Positions 44,816 to 57,131 of a stretch of DNA of 64,000 nt are shown here, in pieces. The DNA is from Sarcocystis neurona (taxonomy: Eukaryota; Apicomplexa; Conoidasida; Eucoccidiorida; Sarcocystidae): positions 137,413 to 201,412 of the forward strand of contig KL647292.1 of the NCBI GenBank assembly GCA_000727475.1. Reading direction: 5' to 3'. The notes beneath the pieces are model-generated. The model saw only the letters and a program-made list of their open reading frames with translations, was not told the origin of the DNA and did not search any database. The position numbers were made by a program, and so were the translations under genes. Within the stretch, counting starts at the first letter, position 1. Each line of letters opens with the position of its first letter.

Positions 44816-45419
44816 GTAGCTTCACATGCTCACGTTTTTAGCAAAGGGTACGAGGAAGGAGAAAAATGCGTACCGCCGCGTGACCGCCACCCTTTCAGGG
44901 AAGCAGCTACATGTGTGGAAGGTCGTGCAGACAGCGGCTTCAGGCGAATTGCCCGAACGTGAAAGGAGCACAACAGCATGCTTTTCACGTAGAACGACTG
45001 TTCCCCGCGTGCACGTAGAAGGCGCCCGCATCTGAACAGATTCGCCGCATGTGAGAATAACAAAGACTTCTTTTTTTTCCTTGAGAGCAAACTCACGCAG
45101 AAAAATGACAATTCTTCTTTCCAGTCGTGACGATGCATTGCAGACACTGCAGCAATCAAAACTTTCTCTAAGAAATGAGCGGAAACCCACTTACTGCGCT
45201 ATTCCCGTCTTCTAGCCAGTGTACTCTCCAGGAGTCGACTGGTTTGTTAAACTCATCTGAAGACACGCACACCGCAGCACAGCAGGCACACGACTGGGGC
45301 CCAGCATACCGTATCCACACCTGCGGCTAAGGAACTGAACGCACGTACAAATACCCGGGAAATGCACGAGGACAGCCTCAGTGGGGAGTACACTAGTGCA
45401 GCTGCGTGTGCCTCTGCAG

Positions 45420-45599
45420 GTGTGGATGCGAGGTATTCTCAAGAACGAGGATCCACGGGTCATACTCGGTGCTGCAGCTGCTCCTCGTTCGCCGCTGTGT
45501 GCTGCTTCACAACGCTGCAAAGGCTCTTCGGCTCCCTCACCCAAAAGGAGAAGCAGAAGAAGAAATAGCAGTGGATCAGTTGTGCGCTTGCACACGTAG
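45420..45599 (+). CDS. Possible exon, frame undecided
   Basis: After GTGCCTCTGCAG all three plus frames stay open for 50 codons or more and all look protein-like: VWMRGILKNEDPRVILGAAA, YSQERGSTGHTRCC, and SYSVLQLLLVRRCVLLHNAA. Only the first is in phase 0, as the flanking gene C exons would need, and it reaches TAG at 45597-45599. Not assigned. Confidence 0.18.
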   Translation: MWMRGILKNEDPRVILGAAAAPRSPLCAASQRCKGSSAPSPKRRSRRRNSSGSVVRLHT

Positions 45600-46883
45600 T
45601 ACCCAAGTTCGTACATCCGTATATTGTGTCACGTAGATACTCGTATGAATATACATATCATCTCTACATATATTCCTGCATATGCGCATGTATGTACGCA
45701 CGCCGCACACACAGGCAACGCACACGCGGAGGTTTGCAGAACTCCTGCGTGTTAGACATAAGCCAGGCTGCTTAGGTAGGTGGTGCGTGAAATACCAGTT
45801 CTGTTGCACAACAACGCTGACAGCAGCGTCAGTCACTACTTCTGCTTTTGGAGTATCACGTGTAGAATGTAAGTCGGACACCACCAGCAGCCCCGTTCGT
45901 TTTTAGTCGTCGAGCGTGGTGTACACACACACGAGCAACCACTACAGCCACGCACCCGCTGTCTCGTGGAAGGAGACAAGGCGAGAACTTTCTTCTGCGT
46001 ACTCAGTGTCGTGTCTCCACACCGGTCGTACAAGTGCAAGAGAGTGTCTCTACTCAGCTCTTCATCTCCTTGCCTCTCTCCTCTGTCTTTCTCTCACTCC
46101 AGATGATATATTTATGTATCTATGGGTATGTATTTATAAATAGGTACATACGTTCACGTACTTGGATACATCTGCACCTCCTCAGAGATATGCACACATA
46201 TATGTATATGGATGCGAACGACGAACAATTTGTGGTAGTATGATCCCCGCCCTAACAAGTAACGCAAGTTAAGTGTGCGGAGCATCTGTTTGTATGCGTG
46301 TGCACGAAGCTCTGTGAGTACACATAGAATATATGCGTATTCGTACTTAGACACAAACATCTCTGTATCTAACTCTTCAAATCCGCGAAGGTATTTCTTT
46401 ATAAATGAATAAATACCTAGGCCCACTGGAAGTCTCTCAAACGTACGGCTTCTGTAATACGCCTACACTCATGCGCGTACACGTCATTTAAGCTACACTC
46501 CCCTCTGGTGCTGCTGGTGAACTAGGTCACTTCTACATACGTGTGAAAAACAGGTACAACGAGTTATAGCAGCGTTTACGGTGAGAGTGTACATACAGAC
46601 GTGTAGAGATACGCGTATGTGGATACATATGAATACGTGCAGGTGGACTGAGAGAAGGGAAACGGTGCCGAAGGCAAGCTGTGCCCTTCACGAGTAGTGG
46701 CTGTCCTCCAGGACTGTCTTCAATAGACACCTGTCTCAGTTGTGGGTCAGCGCTGTCTGATCCTCCGCACTGCCCTTGGCGGCTGCAGAGGCACCGCCTT
46801 CGTCCAGATCCGCTCTGCATGTTTCTCGTTGCAGGTACACAGCTGTGTGTCTATAAAGGTATACGCACATCTCTGTGTCTTTG

Positions 46884-46921
<38 letters not shown>

Positions 46922-47240
46922 CATACATACGTATATGCGCACACGCAGCACATTTGTGTATAGTATCGTGGGTGTACACGCACCTAGATATATACGTCTA
47001 GTGGTGAGTTTCCTTCGAAATCTCTTTCAAAATACGTGCTTGGTATTTTCCTTATATGGCTGCAGCCGATGGTAGTGGCAGCGACAGGGTCGGGCAAAGT
47101 CCACGCTATGTATATGCGTGTGTATATAAATAGAGCGCTTTGGGGTCTCTGCCTTGAATAGACAAAGAATACGGACCTCCGACATCTCCGCCTCGACTTC
47201 CTTGCCGCTCCTCTTCGGCAGAGCGCACGCGTGTGGTTAC
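45600..47240. other. Predicted gene C intron, middle part
   Basis: Contains a (TC)n(TA)n array at about 46880-46922 and ACGT-rich DNA. Frames of 60-106 codons carry no domain. Confidence 0.4.
46876..46922. repeat. (CT)n(AT)n microsatellite
   Basis: CT dinucleotide run passing into AT dinucleotide run. Confidence 0.9.
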
Positions 47241-47544
47241 CTGGTGAATTTGGAGAGAAATTCGCACGAAGGTTCTTGCACATTCTCCTTTTATTCTCTT
47301 GCAGGCAGTGAGTCATGAAGTACATTTGCTGTCCGGGTGACGTATCCCTAATAAAAACATTAATGTTGGCGTATGTTGCCCCCGCGCATACTTCGACTTC
47401 AGTTCCACTACGCAACAGTCTCTCGTCTTGAACCCTCGAGTACGTGCAGTCGTCCAATCCGGTGAGCAGATTTCTCTGCTGTTCTATACAAGTCGAAAAC
47501 ACTCTTTCTTCCGCGTGTGTGTACGGTTCCCAGCTGGTAAGCAC
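47241..47544 (-). CDS. Minus-strand candidate exon with five Cys, extracellular-like
   Basis: It lies within a 209-codon minus frame (46984-47613), in DNA free of triplet repeats and with the other frames closed. The acceptor is TTTCTGTGCAG and the donor GTAACC. It encodes 101 whole codons with Cys at about positions 19, 32, 50, 76 and 86 and segments EERVFSTCIEQQRNLL, DERLLRSGTEVEVCAGATYA and FIRDTSPGQQMYFMTHCLQ. The spaced Cys and strand-like segments suggest an extracellular or luminal domain, perhaps a surface antigen, but it does not match the Eimeria SAG pattern I know. It would be nested, antisense, in a gene C intron. Confidence 0.35.
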
Positions 47545-48449
47545 CTGCACAGAAACGAATCCTTGTTCTTCTCTGCTGCCATCACTACCTAGTGCATATT
47601 TGTTTACATACATACATATATATATACGTGTTAATAATGGTACTTATGCTAACATTCACGGTTCCTGTATATATACTTGCTGACACTTTTGTCTACACTC
47701 GTGTGGATAAAGGTTTTTGCACGCTGTATCGCTGCAACTCCCAGACAGTCTTCTGCGCAGACTACAGGTGAGTGTATCCCCTTCTTTCTTCCGGGTGTGT
47801 CGGAAGTCTTTTTCAGTCCTGCAAGGGCGAGAAGTCTACTACCTCCACTGTCCACGTAATCTTGCAGAGCGTCTGCACGGACATTCAGAGAGAAACACAG
47901 AGAAAAAAAAGGCCAAAGACGTGCTTTACACAGGGCTGTGTAGAGTACCTAGATAATCTTGTCCCCACGATGCAGTTTTGGTTATCATATCAACTAGATG
48001 CATGTGCGGGTACCAATGTATCGTGAAACACTGTGCGGTGTACCCCCTTTTTCTTCATTCGGCTGTCGCACCAGAAAAGCTTTATTCATATATATATATA
48101 ATGTGTACACGTACGCATATATACAAACCCGTTCTCTGGGTTTGAAAAGACGGAATGCTTTTACATGTTAGCGGGCGGGCTTTGCAAATAACCGTGTGCC
48201 CTGCGCTAGCCTACTGGCGAACATCCAGGTGCAGACAAATGCCCTGCTAATAGCAGAGAACCTGCACACACACATACACACACACACACACATACACAGG
48301 GAGACAGACATACATATATACCTCATTGCATACCTACATACGTACATACGCACACACGCATGCGTTTGAATACAAGTACACCTACGTACCCAGTCCTGCA
48401 CAGGTGATAAACGTATGTATAAATACCTGCGTCGCTAGAAAGAGAACCA

Positions 48450-48775
48450 GAGCAGCAGCGGTACGCATGCGAGAACGGACGGGCGTCACACAGGACCAGC
48501 AGCGTTACTCGCCGCGGCAGCAGCAGCAGTGATCCCAGGAACAGCAACGGCACGCCCTACAGTAGCCGTAGCAGCCCAGGAGCGACAGCGACCGGAGCTA
48601 CAGGAGCGTTCGGCGTCACAGAAACACGAGCGACAGGAGGGCAGAAGCAGCACCTGCGGCGACACAGTACCACCGGCAGCAGCACCAAAAGCGCAGCAGC
48701 AGCAGCATTCCTACTGTAGCAGCAGACCTTGGAAGATCGATAGCAGCAGCCCCAGCAGGAGGCCTGCCTGCTGTA
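48450..48775 (+). repeat. CAG/GCA-phased tract
   Basis: Imperfect CAG and GCA triplets with short perfect runs (about 48518-48532, 48690-48705). All plus frames are open. Confidence 0.7.
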
Positions 48776-50112
48776 GGCATACGAACGCCAGCGAGGGTCC
48801 CTCCCGTCGTAATAAGCTGCTTTTTCACCCGATTATCTATATCTGTGTACTTACGAAGACGCACTACATACGAGTTGCCTTGAGGAACTGCAGTTTAAGA
48901 AATCCAGATGCGTTGTTGTCTCGCTGTCTCTCTCTCTTTGTAAATACATATATATATGTTGGAGAACTTCGTGTATTGCATATGTATACATACAAGAAGC
49001 ACTAGTCTTCACCGTGTGTATACATCTCTCTCTTTCTCTTGCTGTATATCCATTCAGTCCTAAACGACGTTCTGTACAGCGCGCAGCGAGGCACAGAGCC
49101 AACAGCGGATAACCTGAATATTGGCAATGCGGGAACTACGAAGCGGGGAATCTGTTTCCTCATGTTCGTACACAGGCGGCGATTCATCAGTGGAAATTCT
49201 AAATTCCATCCATAAGTCTAAGAAAATATAGTAGGGAGCACAATATACATGTCGCTGTAGTAGACTACGCAAAGTCGTCTACAGGTACTACACTGAAGAC
49301 ATATATATACATGTGCATATGTATATACTCATATGTGTATGTATTGTACGTTTGTAGGCGCACACACAGGAGTCTCCTCGTTGTGTTGTCCTGTTGATAA
49401 TGTACATGTAGTATGCAGGCACACAAACGTATGCAGAATGATAATATGCTCACACACTTACGACTACATATGTATCTGGGTCCGTCTCTATAGGTATCCC
49501 TGTGGAGGTATATGTATACAGGCACACATATACAGACGTACCAGTGTAGACATATCTGCATAGACGTGTCTGCGTAGACCTCCCTGTAGAGACACACCTA
49601 TATATAAATGTACATATATATATGTATGTATATGACGGACGCTGATAGTATTTCAGACCCCTGCCATTTCTCATACAAATCGTCAGGCAGTAAGTATCAA
49701 CTGCAGTCTCTTTTCTAACGCGTACACAAGAAGCCAGTGCTGTCCCTGCTGGTTTACTATCTCACTTTTTACATGTGTGTATACGTGCGGGCAGAGACAC
49801 CTCCTGATTGATCTGTAGGAAGAAACGGAAGGTAGGCGCCCGCGTTTAGACTCAGGAAGTCGTTTGCTCGAGGAACACGACAAGATAAATACGTGTGGGC
49901 AGGGGAGAACGCAAAAAAGAAAATTTCGTCGGGCGCGCATGCGGAGGACTTTGCAGCAGGTCGCCCTGTGTAAATAAGTAGCAAGATAGTGCCGACCGAC
50001 AAAACGAGTGTAGCTCGGCGCTAGATAAGTAGCCGCAAAAGAATTTCCGTCAGCTGGCCCCTTCGCGGAATCCCTGTACATTCGTGTGTGTACATATATA
50101 TATATACATATA

Positions 50113-50235
50113 TACACATAGATATACATATATATATTTGTACACATATATGTCTGTGTGTGTGTATATCTTTACACATAGATATACATATATATATATA
50201 TTTGTACACATATATGTCTGTGTGTGTATATGTAC
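50113..50235. repeat. 60-bp tandem duplication of TA/TG-rich unit
   Basis: Units start at TACACATAGATATACATATA at 50113 and 50173, 60 bp apart, nearly identical except for TA and TG run length. This fits slippage or unequal exchange in a microsatellite. Confidence 0.85.
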
Positions 50236-51023
50236 ACTCTTGGGGAGACGCGTCTGTGTTAGCGCCTGCATGAAGATGAGCGCGTTGCACCCACTGCTCG
50301 TGCTGATGCGATTTTCTGCGCCCAGATGCATGCGTTGCTAAATTTTTGCTGACTTTCGTTAGCCGTCCATGTACCTGAGTCTTCTGCTACACCTTCGGGC
50401 AGCTGGTGTGACCTCCTTCAGTTTACAGCAGGAAAAAGAGGAGAATAGGAAGCGGCGAAGGTACAGATAACTAGAATATGTTTATGCACACCCCGACAGA
50501 CGTACGTATATTCAAGCACACAGGTGCCACCCTGTCTACAGGTGTACCAAGTATGCATCTCAAGTCGTAATAATGTTCCAATTTTATATATGTATATATA
50601 TATGTATATTTGTATTTGACAAAGAGAGAGGAAGAGAGGAAGGAAAAAAGTAACCTGTGTGTTGGTGCGTGTAGGGGAGATACTGGCGTATATGTACATG
50701 TGTACATACGTACGAGTATAGGTACGGTTTACGTCTGTTATTACTCACATATACGTTTGCGATGGATCTACGCACACCTGAGTGAAACTCTAGAAGCAGA
50801 GGTTTGCATGACACAGATGTCTGAACGAATACACAAAAACATTCATACAGAAATGTGTCTGTGCATGTGAGCGAGGTGGTGGTGATAGATGTCTATGAAT
50901 AATAGTCACTGCCACCTGATTTTTTTTGTTCGTCCCCTGTTTAAAGGAAGACTCACGTGATTTGAATTTCTTTTCGTATGTCTAGGCGTTTTGTCCTTCG
51001 TTGAAGAGCCGTAACGAGACCAG

Positions 51024-51178
51024 AGAAAAAAATGTGTTTCCTTTCTATGGGTGGCCGCCGATGAAGCGCACGCATCCGGTTCAAGAGCCAACGCTTTTTC
51101 TGCAGAAGACGTTTGCAGTGTTTCTTCTTACCTGCTATTCAAGTTCTTGAAGGCCGTCCCAGAACTGCGTCCTGCCAG
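51024..51178 (+). CDS. Gene C exon: RCK strand D and helix D
   Basis: Acceptor GTAACGAGACCAG, phase 0 to phase 2. The frame reads CVSFLWVAADEAHASGSRAN then FSAEDVCSVSSYLLFKFLKA and VPELRPA. This closely follows the RCK1 pattern of BK channels, where a strand ends in an acidic loop and an Asp starts a helix ([20 protein letters not shown], then MRVISIKNYHPKIR). The Glu/Asp-Asp-Val and Lys-Phe-Leu-Lys positions correspond. The donor (GTGGTT) is weak. Confidence 0.5.
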
Positions 51179-51502
51179 GTGGTTCTGTCTGCACGTGTGT
51201 ACGCGTATGGATGCGTATGTGCGCACATACGCACAAACGCAGCACATGTCTGAGGACACAAGCGTGCCTATACGTATATATATATATAAGCTGCCACTTA
51301 CGTATAAGTTACAACCTGGATACGCGTAGTCTTACCACTATATATCTGTATATGCTTGCGTGCACACGTCCACATACAGAAGTATAGGTGTGTACGTATA
51401 GATACGAATGTATGCAAGGGTGGAAATATATGTGTACACAAAAGCACGCATGGGAACAGAAGTACAACTCTCTACGCACGTATGTGTGTATACGACCGTC
51501 AG

Positions 51503-51554
51503 TGTTTATTTGAATCTGATGTCCTTACGCAGCTTGTTTCCTACGTCGGGAGAC
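51503..51554 (+). CDS. Gene C exon: RCK strand E
   Basis: Acceptor CGACCGTCAG, entered in phase 2 as required, reading SVYLNLMSLRSLFPTSGD to a GTATAG donor in phase 0. A short strand following PELRPA is expected here (IRIITQML in BK). The exon is short, and another plus frame (51356-51625) is also open. Confidence 0.28.
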
Positions 51555-54500
51555 GTATAGGCCGTAGGGACAAACGAGTGAGGAGCAGGTTTTCATTTGC
51601 TTATACGAAAGGTATACAACTGTAGAAATACGCAGATCTGCAGCTTTACAAATGCATGCGGTTACAGTAGATACAGAGAAAATCTAATATTTAGAGGGAC
51701 ACAGGAGATACACACCTGTGCAGCAGTCTCATTCAAGACGACTTTCTACATGTCTAGGTAAATGTCCATACATATGTACATATGTGGAATAGTGGTGCAG
51801 ATATGAGTAGGTTTCTCTGGGTGTGGACACGAAAGTGTAGATATTTCTACAGTTGTAAATAAGTACGTACATGCCTGCGTATAAATATATACATACATAG
51901 GAGGGATCGTTTCTGCATCCGAGAGCACCTTCATAGACGTGTCTACAGTGTGATACGCGTGTGTGCGCTCGTGTGAGAGAGATTTATCTTGTATCTCCTG
52001 TATATATGTGTATATGCCTATATACCTGCACATTGTAGACGTCTACGGGGATACAGGTCAATAGTTATGTACGCAGGCTGACGTGTACATGCGCAGATGT
52101 AGAGGGGTCTATAGAGAAAATTATTGAAGTGGCGCCATCTTGACGGACAGCTGCAGTGCGCTTGTATACGGGCACGTGTACACCGTGGTGTCATACACAG
52201 GAGACGAGCTTTCTTTGCTTCACTACCTGAATATATAACTCGGTACACAAAGAATATTTGTGTGTCTTGAATACTGGGTATATACTACGGTATAAAGTGG
52301 CAGAGAACACGTATGTGTATACTACTACGTAGATAGACGGGAGGAGACTGACGAACCGATACAGCAGGACGCGCCTATGCATGTCCGTGATATGAACGCC
52401 CGTCTGGAGCCTGTTTTGTTAACTGCCTTTTTTCTAAAGGGAGGAGAAGTTGGGAAATATTCTTTGTATTTGTCTGTCTGCACCGTATGCAGCCCGCTAT
52501 TGGACTCGCTGCCCTGGCCTACGTAAGTGACCGTGCGAACGCCGGTACTCTTGTGCCGTGCCGCTGGTCCTGCCGCTGACAAAGCGAAGGTGGCCCAGAA
52601 AACGAACGACTTCACCCAAGTTGACTGATATCACTCCCGTTGGTCGTTTGACTGGCTGATGCCGCCACGATAAAAATTCGAACTCCTGGTCAAGTAAATA
52701 CAGTCGCCGGCGGAGCTGCTGCCGCCGCATTTGCGCTCTCACTCATCTGCTGCTGTTGTCGTTGCGTGCGCTTACTGCTGCTGCTGGCAAAGCTGTCAGT
52801 GTCCTGGAGCATTAATTGCTATTGCCGACAATCTTGCTTCAACCTCTTTTTTTAACCGGTGCTCTGGTCTTTGCTAGGCTGCTTGTCGGCCTTATGAAGC
52901 AGCTGGCCCAAGAACGCTGCTGCTCTCACTGCTTACCCTCTTGCAGCCCCTCCTGTGCTGCCGAGACTTCTGCTGCTGTGCCCGCCACTCGTGCTGCTCA
53001 GGCAGCTCCTGCTGGTCCCGTTGCGCAGACTGTTGCTGCTGCTAACGCTAAGGCTGCCGCTACCCTGATGCTGCTGCTGCTGCTCGTGCTTCTGCTCCTA
53101 CCACAGTTGCCGTTGCCGTTGCTTCTGCTGCTCCGCTTGCTCCCGCCGCTGGTGCTGCTGCTGCTTACGCTGCGGGGCAACGCCTGCTGCTGTGGTTCCT
53201 GCCGACTCGTGTGACGTTCTGTGGTTGTAACTAGCACAAGTATGCACCCAAGATGCTCCAGTTGCTGCTGCTGTTGGCTGCCGCTGCTGTTGCAACTCGT
53301 GTTGCTGCTGGGGCTGCTAGCGCCCCTGATGCCGTTCTCACGAATAGTAGTGCTGAGTTTGCTCTTGCTACTGGTGTCATTGCGGCTGTTGGCATCCTCT
53401 TGTACCATCGCCGCTGTTGTTCCTACAGTTGGCGCTGCTCGTGCTACTGCTGGTGGTAGTGCCGACGCTGCCGCCGTTGCTACTGCAGTGGCTGCCCCAG
53501 CTGCTATTGCTGCTGCTGTTGCTGCTGCTGTTGCTTCTTCTGTTGCCGCTGCTGTTGCCGCTGCTGTTGCCGCTGCTAATGCTGCTGCTGTTGCTGGTGC
53601 TGCTGCTGTTAATATTGCTCCTGCTACTGCTCCTGCTATTGCTCCTGCTGGTTCCGCTACTAGTTCTGTTGCTGTTGCCGCTGCTGCTGCTTCAATTGCG
53701 ACTCCGGCTGCCGTTACTGCTGCGGCTACCCCATTAGTACCTGTTGTGCCAGTATTATTGCTGTTGCTGCTACTGTCTCTATTGCCGTTGCTGCTGTTGT
53801 TGCCCCTGCTGTTGCTACTGCTGTTGGTATTGCTGTTCACACTGGTTTCTGTGCATTTCTTGCTCGTGCTGGCGCCGGTACCGTTGCTGGTGGTATTACT
53901 AGTGATGCTGCGGTTTCAACTGTTGCTGTGTCTGCTGTTGCCACTGCTCTCCCTGCTGCTCTTGACACTGATGTTGCTGCTGCTCTTATTATTACAGCTG
54001 TCGCTGCTGCGATTGCTACTGCTACGTAGAGGACAAATTTCATAACAGCGGGGCAACCGCAGTCCGACGCTCGAGCAGACTCAAGAGTTTACGTACTGCT
54101 ACTCTCAGCACGTGAGTCGGACGCGTTAAAAGAGCAAGGATTAACGGGTGGTCGATCTTTTACCATGCTTACGTGATCTTCCACACCAAAGACAGTGGCG
54201 GGCGAATCGTGCACTAGGATCGTCCTCAGTGTCATATATGTATATATATGTACGTATGTATATACACACATGTATGTGTGTACCGACACACGCAGGTAGT
54301 CTCTCTGTATATATATATATATACACCATGTTATCAGACACACACCATTGCATGTACGCATGGATGATAGAAAAAGAGGGCCAGCAAATTCGTCTGTGCT
54401 TCACCAGAACACATGCTGGTGAGCAATTCGAGACACGTACACAGCAGCAGACTTGTTTACATCCACCGACTCCTTCGTAGACACCGTGCACGTAAGCGTA

Positions 54501-55728
54501 TTCCCACACACGTAGACTAAGACAACATATGTGTATAGGTACACACACAGAGGCCCACAAGCATCGATAAGTATACACATGTATGTATACACAAGTACGC
54601 CTACGCCCCGTAGGCGAGTTCACGTCTACACAGACACAAGCTTTCGGACACGCATTCGTGCTCAATTAAAGTTTTACCTTGCTAGACACATACGTGCAAG
54701 CGTCTATTCACATGTGTGTGTGCGTACTGATGTCTACACCAATGTAAACGCCTGTACCTACAGGTATATACATATGTATGTACGTGTATACATACATGTG
54801 TACTTCCGTACGTCCTGGATACAGATGACACACATACACACAGATATGCGCAAGTACAGACACACAGACTGAGAGAGAAACGCAGGCTTGCGCGGAGTGC
54901 AGCTTTCCAGCCTCCGACGAGATACTCAAAAGTCGCACGGCACCCTTACCTGCACACGGCTGCACATCTATTGTATGTACAGAGGAACAAGGATGCGTAC
55001 ACGTGCAACTACTTACACGCGTGGATGTGTCATTCGTGGATCCACGCCACGAGCACATGCCATCGCACACACGCAAAAAATACCCAAATGCCTGTGCAAA
55101 GGCGTACACACAGTTATGTCCACACCCGTACATATATACGTGCTATACATATTTGTATGTAGTAATAGACATACACGTAGGTACGTACACGCGCGTACAT
55201 GTATATGTATACATACATACATATATCTTTGTATGTGCATCTGTGCACACACGCTTTCACAATCATACGGTAGCAAAAATACTTACGTATATAGGCAGGT
55301 ACGCTGACGAATACAGGTGTATAACAGTACATTCTTTGCGCCTGTATGCAGCGTGCGTGTATACGTACAGAGTTACAGACCAAAGGTCGATCTTCTTCCT
55401 TGCACACTCAGTTGGTAGGTTCCGTCGCTTTCTCAAGGTGGGGCTCTCTCGGGCGCACCCACGAAAAACAGCAAGTGCTGTCTGTGTTGTTCCTACCATG
55501 GGGGCAACTTGACGTTGCCGTCTCTAGCCCTGCTGCCGAGGACAAGCAGAAATTCCCCTGCTGCAAAGCTCAGCTTGCATGTGTGATTTATTCGCCTTAG
55601 CAATTATACATACGTACATATATATATATATATGCGTATAGGTAAATACATATACATAGTATGCGTGTATGTGTACACCTCCCCCCTTCAGCGGAAAAGT
55701 GATGGTAGCGACACTTACTTGTATATAC

Positions 55729-55760
<32 letters not shown>

Positions 55761-56759
55761 GTATACATATATATCTGCGTATGTGCCTGTACAGATTATG
55801 AGCACGACTACCTTGCCCGACTGCTGCATTCCACATTTTGCCTTTCATTAACCCGATACAGGACTCTTTCTGTGGCTGCGTAGCTGGGTAACTGCAGAGT
55901 ATGCTTAAGTGCACACATGTACGGACACACTGGCTTGCATAAGAATATCGGTCTGTCGAGCCTAGCATACTTTTCGTGATTCGTAGACGCATGTGTAAGC
56001 AGGCTTGGATGTTGTTGAGCCATGAAAAACGACGAATATACGTAACAACGAGTATTTCGACACCTCAGTTAGGTAACTACTTGCTCGCGCGTACACCTGC
56101 GTACGTCAGAATTGTCCGCAAGTGAGAGTAGTACAGCTTTAATATGAAGATTCGTCGCGAGAGAAAACGCTGCAGAGATTTGTAGGCCGGGCAGCAGATA
56201 GGGACATATATATATATATATGTCTGCGTATACGCTACTAAGCGCAGCAGTTTTTAACGACTGCGTGTAGCTCCTGCCGTCTTGCTGCTTCGTGTATTTC
56301 AGGCAGTAAGCGTCACACAAAAAAACCAACACACGAAAAGGTCCGAAATGCGCCTCAGTGGTGCTCGAATCATGCGCACAGGTTTTATATACATATATAT
56401 ATATATATGTATATACGTATATACATTTTTGTACATACATTTTGTAGCACCTAGGCGGCGACCTTTGTGGGCGACGAGTTTATTGAGCATTTGAGCACAT
56501 GTAGTCAAATGTGTCGATATGAATATGTAAGCACGTACACGTAGACGTCGACTAAGGAGCACGAAATCTTCCCCCCAGTACGCAGCTGTGTACACATGCG
56601 TTAGAACGGTGAAATAAGTCGCCTATCAGGTATTTGTGTGTCTGTACGTGTTGCGTGCGTGTGGTGTATTCTGCGTGACAGGCATATCACGCACACACAC
56701 AAACGTACGTATTCGTGAAGGTGTGCATCTGCACATGTCTCTCAAACATTTTTCTTAAG
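51555..56759. other. Predicted gene C intron with large CTG tract
   Basis: Contains the 1.3-kb CTG tract at 52.74-54.03 kb and TA runs at 54235-54325 and 55615-55780. Open frames 54141-54665 (minus) and 55003-55512 (plus) lack domain support. Confidence 0.4.
52740..54030 (+). repeat. 1.3-kb imperfect CTG tract, largest in the window
   Basis: The tract has continuous CTG/TTG/GCT-phased triplets with few interruptions. It opens a 274-codon Leu/Val frame on plus (53221-54045), an Ala/Val frame on plus, and a 280-codon Ala/Asn/Ser frame on minus (52998-53840). Across it the T of each CTG is kept far more often than the C or G. I treat all three frames as consequences of the tract. The minus frame starts with GTG and has no ATG. 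Confidence 0.85.
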
Positions 56760-56961
56760 CATGCACTCGCACCCAGAGATTCGCAGTTGCCCGTCTGTGC
56801 ATTTGTGCGTCAACGGATAATATGCCGTGGTCCTCGCAAAAGGTCAGGAGGTGATCTACCAAGTGGGCATGTATTGTTTTTGTTCTCCTCATCCTGTTGT
56901 CTCATGAGCGCCATTAACTCTGTCGTTTCTGCGCTTGCTGGTTTTCACGTTTTCGTAGGTG
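56760..56961 (+). CDS. Candidate exon with hydrophobic end, possibly gene C
   Basis: Acceptor TTTTTCTTAAG and consensus GTAAGT donor, phase 0 to phase 1. It reads HALAPRDSQLPVCAFVRQRI, a basic/Gly segment (CRGPRKRSGGDLPSG), and a hydrophobic stretch (CCLMSAINSVVSALAGFHVF). It lies between two gene C exons but its end phase does not match the exon at 57839, so an intervening exon would be needed. Confidence 0.27.
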
Positions 56962-57131
56962 GTAAGTCCTTCCATCCGCAGCACACGAGTTTAAGTCCAT
57001 TTTTGTCGTATCTTTCTTCCTTCTCATCCCTTCTGCAGCGCCCACGTGCGTGCACATACATATACAAGTACAGGCTTTCATAATCTTAATCGCGTAGGCG
57101 ATAGGGCACCGGGCACAAGCACGTACTTCCG

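Larger units (their letters stand above)
42459..45419. other. Predicted gene C intron, left part
   Basis: Contains the CTG tract at 42.88-43.52 kb, a CATA/CA array (44458-44545) and TA-rich DNA (44660-44815). Frames opened by the CTG tract (42724-43029, 43099-43389 minus) are listed as repeat products. A minus frame at 44822-45190 is open but unassigned. Confidence 0.4.
47545..51023. other. Predicted gene C intron, right part
   Basis: Contains an AC run (48270-48300), the CAG tract at 48.45-48.77 kb and the 60-bp tandem repeat at 50.1 kb. A GTGAGT donor at 47766 follows a short plus reading (GFCTLYRCNSQTVFCADYR) that could be a tiny exon. A minus frame at 47649-47855 is also open. None is called. 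Confidence 0.35.

Noticed and set aside
52998..53840. 280-codon minus frame rich in Asn, Ser and Ala
   Set aside because: Starts with GTG, lies wholly in the CTG tract and has no splice or domain support. A low-complexity Eimeria protein cannot be fully excluded.
53221..54045. 274-codon plus frame, almost all Leu/Val/Pro
   Set aside because: It is the CTG frame of the triplet tract. The Ala and Cys frames and the minus strand are equally open, so length carries no weight.
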